A stretch of DNA of 64,000 nt from Gammaproteobacteria bacterium (GTDB lineage: Bacteria; Pseudomonadota; Gammaproteobacteria; Poriferisulfidales; GCA-002705445), in the NCBI GenBank assembly GCA_029268385.1, contig JAQWPG010000005.1, positions 104,977-168,976 of the forward strand, given 5' to 3'. The notes below the pieces were generated by a model. That model saw only the letters and a list, made by a program, of their open reading frames with translations. It had not been told where the DNA came from and did not search any database. A program made the translations under genes and the position numbers. Below, piece by piece: positions 62,813 through 64,000 of the stretch. The first letter of the stretch is position 1. Every line of letters begins with the position of its first letter.

Positions 62813-62889
62813 GGCTATGTAGCTCAGATGGTTAGAGCACAGCACTCATAACGCTGGGGTCGGTGGTTCAATTCCACCCATAGCCACCA
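62813..62889 (+). tRNA. tRNA-Met (elongator, anticodon CAT)
   Basis: Acceptor stem GGCTATG / CATAGCC with discriminator A and encoded CCA. The D-arm is GCTCAGATGGTTAGAGC; the anticodon loop CTCATAA gives CAU; the T-arm is CGGTGG-TTCAATT-CCACC. The sequence is close to elongator tRNA-Met of E. coli rather than initiator or the lysidine-modified tRNA-Ile2. Its last 15 bases are repeated 849 bp downstream, marking it as an integration site. Confidence 0.92.
62875..62889 (+). repeat. attL-like core: 3' end of tRNA-Met
   Basis: The sequence CACCCATAGCCACCA is part of the T-stem, acceptor stem and CCA of the tRNA, as expected when a tyrosine recombinase integrates and regenerates the tRNA. Confidence 0.7.
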
Positions 62890-62966
62890 GGATTTTTCCA
62901 CCCTAATTTAACTTATTGATTTCATTCGTTTCACTTTTTAAAATAGCTTAAAAATATTTCCTTAAT

Positions 62967-63000
62967 TTCCCATTTTATGGGAATATAGATGGGAATATAA
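62967..63000. repeat. Left-end cluster of ATGGGAA sites
   Basis: One inverted copy (TTCCCAT, 62967-62973) faces the first of two tandem 12-bp units, ATGGGAATATAG and ATGGGAATATAA (62977-63000). The same tandem occurs at the right end of the element. Confidence 0.75.
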
Positions 63001-63024
63001 GATTAAAATGAGAAAAATAGAATT

Positions 63025-63330
63025 ATGATTGACTGGATATTTTATACATTTATTTCCTTTGCAATTGCTGCTGCGATTGCTGGAGTTGAAGAAAAGGATT
63101 GGATTAGATTTAAATTCAATTCTAAATTAAAACCAGAAGAAAATCCAAAAGATAATGGCAGAATGTATTTAGCATTCATTTTTTTTGGTGTTTCGCAATC
63201 TTGTTACGTAAATTATAATGCTAATGGATTAGAAGAAGTGCTATTTGGTTTTGCTGTCTCAATGATAGGTTTTGGCCCACTAGCATTTGGCTTGGGTTAC
63301 CTAATAAGAAAAGCCAATCTTCCTAAATAA
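63025..63330 (+). CDS. Small membrane protein of unknown function (cargo gene 1)
   Basis: A 101-residue protein that I do not recognise. It has a hydrophobic N-terminus (residues 5-20), a charged stretch rich in Lys/Glu/Pro (22-46) and two further hydrophobic segments (48-58 and 72-94), so it is probably an inner membrane protein with two or three spans. An AT-rich upstream region offers only a weak ribosome-binding site (GAGAAAAATAG). It is co-directional with, and 4 bp before, the next small gene, suggesting a two-gene unit. It lies inside the tRNA-bounded element. Confidence 0.6.
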   Translation: MIDWIFYTFISFAIAAAIAGVEEKDWIRFKFNSKLKPEENPKDNGRMYLAFIFFGVSQSCYVNYNANGLEEVLFGFAVSMIGFGPLAFGLGYLIRKANLPK

Positions 63331-63334
63331 AAAA

Positions 63335-63655
63335 ATGTTGAAAATTTTTAGGCCGCATTCAATTTTAATATTTTTTCTACCCAGTTTACTTTTTGCAAGC
63401 GGGTTAAGTGATACCGAAAAAAATACATTTATTAAGAGTAGTTATACAACGTGCTATAACAAGAATTTAAAAAATAATAATTACAATAAAGAGCAGAAAG
63501 AAGTAATCTCGGAATACTGTTCATGCCAAGGTAGAAAAATGGCTAATTTAGTAACTAAAAAAGAGATTAAAGATATTTCAAAAGGAAAAATTCCGCAATC
63601 ATTTATACAAAAGAATAAAACGGCAAGGAATTATTGTTTAAAAAAATATTATTAA
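63335..63655 (+). CDS. Small secreted Cys-containing protein of unknown function (cargo gene 2)
   Basis: A 106-residue protein with a convincing signal peptide (residues 1-22, hydrophobic core ILIFFLPSLLF, then ASG). The mature part is Lys/Asn-rich and has four cysteines (40, 62, 64, 101), including 'YCSCQGRKMANLVTKKEI', which could form two disulfides in the periplasm. Small exported proteins with a similar CxC...helix pattern occur as uncharacterised families in marine bacteria, but I cannot name one with confidence. The stop codon abuts the right-end repeat of the element. Confidence 0.62.
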   Translation: MLKIFRPHSILIFFLPSLLFASGLSDTEKNTFIKSSYTTCYNKNLKNNNYNKEQKEVISEYCSCQGRKMANLVTKKEIKDISKGKIPQSFIQKNKTARNYCLKKYY

Positions 63656-63678
63656 TGGGAATATACATGGGAATATGA
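63655..63678. repeat. Right-end tandem ATGGGAATAT sites
   Basis: Two 12-bp units, ATGGGAATATAC and ATGGGAATATGA, match the left-end pair (62977-63000) except at the last two bases of each unit. The short inverted repeat CCTAT-AG-ATAGG follows at 63700-63711, between these sites and the attR core. Confidence 0.75.
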
Positions 63679-63723
63679 AAATCCCACCACTCAAATAGAC
63701 CTATAGATAGGCATATTAGCGTA

Positions 63724-63738
63724 CACCCATAGCCACCA
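63724..63738 (+). repeat. attR-like core: repeat of the tRNA-Met 3' end
   Basis: Exact 15-bp copy of 62875-62889 (CACCCATAGCCACCA), but not part of any tRNA structure here: the sequence to its left cannot form the rest of a cloverleaf. Confidence 0.7.
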
Positions 63739-63745
63739 ACTAGTT

Positions 63746-64000
63746 ATGAAGATAATGAATTCAAAATTAAGTATTAATACAAACTCAAAATGTTTAAATA
63801 ACATTACGTTGGAAGTTGTTAAGAGTGTAAATAATTCTGGGATTAAAAATGGAAATTGCACTTTATTTATTAAACATACTTCAGCATCTTTAGTGATACA
63901 AGAGAATGCAGATCCTGCAGTTTTAAGAGATATAGAATCATTTTTTAAAAGACTAGTTTCTGAAGATGAAAATTTATACGAGCATAATTCGGAAGGACCT
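63746..64000 (+). CDS. YjbQ/UPF0047 family protein, N-terminal part
   Basis: The first 85 codons of a gene that runs off the right edge. 'NGNCTLFIKHTSASLVIQENADPAVLRDIESFFKRL' matches the UPF0047 (YjbQ) signature, including HTSASL and QENADP. E. coli YjbQ has weak thiamine phosphate synthase activity, but the physiological role of the family is unsettled. An in-frame ATG three codons later (63755) is an alternative start. It begins 7 bp after the attR-like repeat and has no clear ribosome-binding site or promoter of its own, so insertion of the element probably affected its expression. Confidence 0.85.
   Translation, partial: MKIMNSKLSINTNSKCLNNITLEVVKSVNNSGIKNGNCTLFIKHTSASLVIQENADPAVLRDIESFFKRLVSEDENLYEHNSEGP

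Larger units (their letters stand above)
62875..63738. mobile_element. Small integrase-less element inserted at the 3' end of tRNA-Met
   Basis: The interval is bounded by direct copies of CACCCATAGCCACCA, the first being the tRNA 3' end. Inside are two short cargo genes and, near both ends, tandem copies of a 12-bp ATGGGAATATxx sequence that look like recombinase arm-type sites. No recombinase gene is present, so it is a remnant, or a satellite mobilised by an integrase encoded elsewhere. Removing it would bring the yjbQ start codon to within 10 bp of the tRNA end, consistent with the uninterrupted ancestral arrangement. Confidence 0.7.

Noticed and set aside
1..64000. CRISPR array, defence island, biosynthetic cluster or prophage
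   Set aside because: I looked for regularly spaced repeats, cas-like genes, restriction or toxin-antitoxin pairs and phage structural genes and saw none; apart from the small tRNA-Met element the genes are core chromosomal functions in conserved order.

Overview
The window is a strongly AT-rich, densely packed stretch of bacterial chromosome with many 1-20 bp gene overlaps and no gene-free stretch longer than 300 bases. The gene families and their order point to a free-living gammaproteobacterium with a streamlined genome, probably marine. The evidence is BamC, BamD, LolB and ZapD, cytochrome c4, a lpxC-dciA-M23 peptidase-secA-argJ block, and a prmC-prfA-hemA-TPR-lolB-ispE-tRNA-Gln-prs-rplY-pth-ychF block in the order known from Pseudomonas. 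I cannot assign a genus; a SUP05/Thioglobus- or SAR86-like lineage is only a guess. No CRISPR array, intact insertion sequence, prophage or rRNA operon was seen.

Layout. 1-15 kb is the division and cell wall (dcw) cluster: ftsI (partial), ftsZ, a tiny entericidin-like lipoprotein, murE, murF, mraY, murD, ftsW, murG, murC, murB, ddl, ftsQ, ftsA. The striking departure is that ftsZ sits between ftsI and murE and is absent from its usual place after ftsA. 15-24.8 kb holds lpxC, dciA, an M23 peptidase, secA, argJ, a ThiE-like gene, zapD, coaE and nadE. 24.8-32 kb holds bamD, rluD, pgeF, an orphan periplasmic binding protein with a structured leader and much higher GC, an editing-domain-less proS, a LysR regulator and a peroxiredoxin. 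32-49.8 kb carries dapA-bamC, folE2, dxs-ispA-xseB, fdhD, a CorB/CorC-type transporter, ypjD, slt, metY, cytochrome c4, a BolA protein, a persulfide-dioxygenase-like hydrolase, rnd and mreBCD. 49.9-62.8 kb carries gatCAB, prmC-prfA-hemA and the lolB-to-ychF block. The last 1.2 kb is a tRNA-Met gene with a small integrated element (about 850 bp, no integrase) bounded by a 15-bp repeat of the tRNA 3' end, then the start of a yjbQ gene.

How the genes work together. Most are core functions: peptidoglycan precursor synthesis and septation (mur/fts/zapD), cell shape (mreBCD), outer membrane assembly (lpxC, bamC, bamD, lolB), protein export (secA), isoprenoid synthesis (dxs, ispA, ispE), translation (gatCAB, prfA/prmC, proS, rplY, pth, two tRNAs) and cofactor synthesis (nadE, coaE, hemA, folE2). 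Several proteins are unusual. PrmC lacks its N-terminal domain, ProRS lacks the INS editing insertion, SecA lacks its zinc tail, XseB looks internally duplicated, and BamD has a long acidic tail.

The best candidates for something undescribed are the integrase-less tRNA-Met element with its two small cargo genes (62875-63738) and the three-hairpin leader of the binding protein gene (29097-29262).
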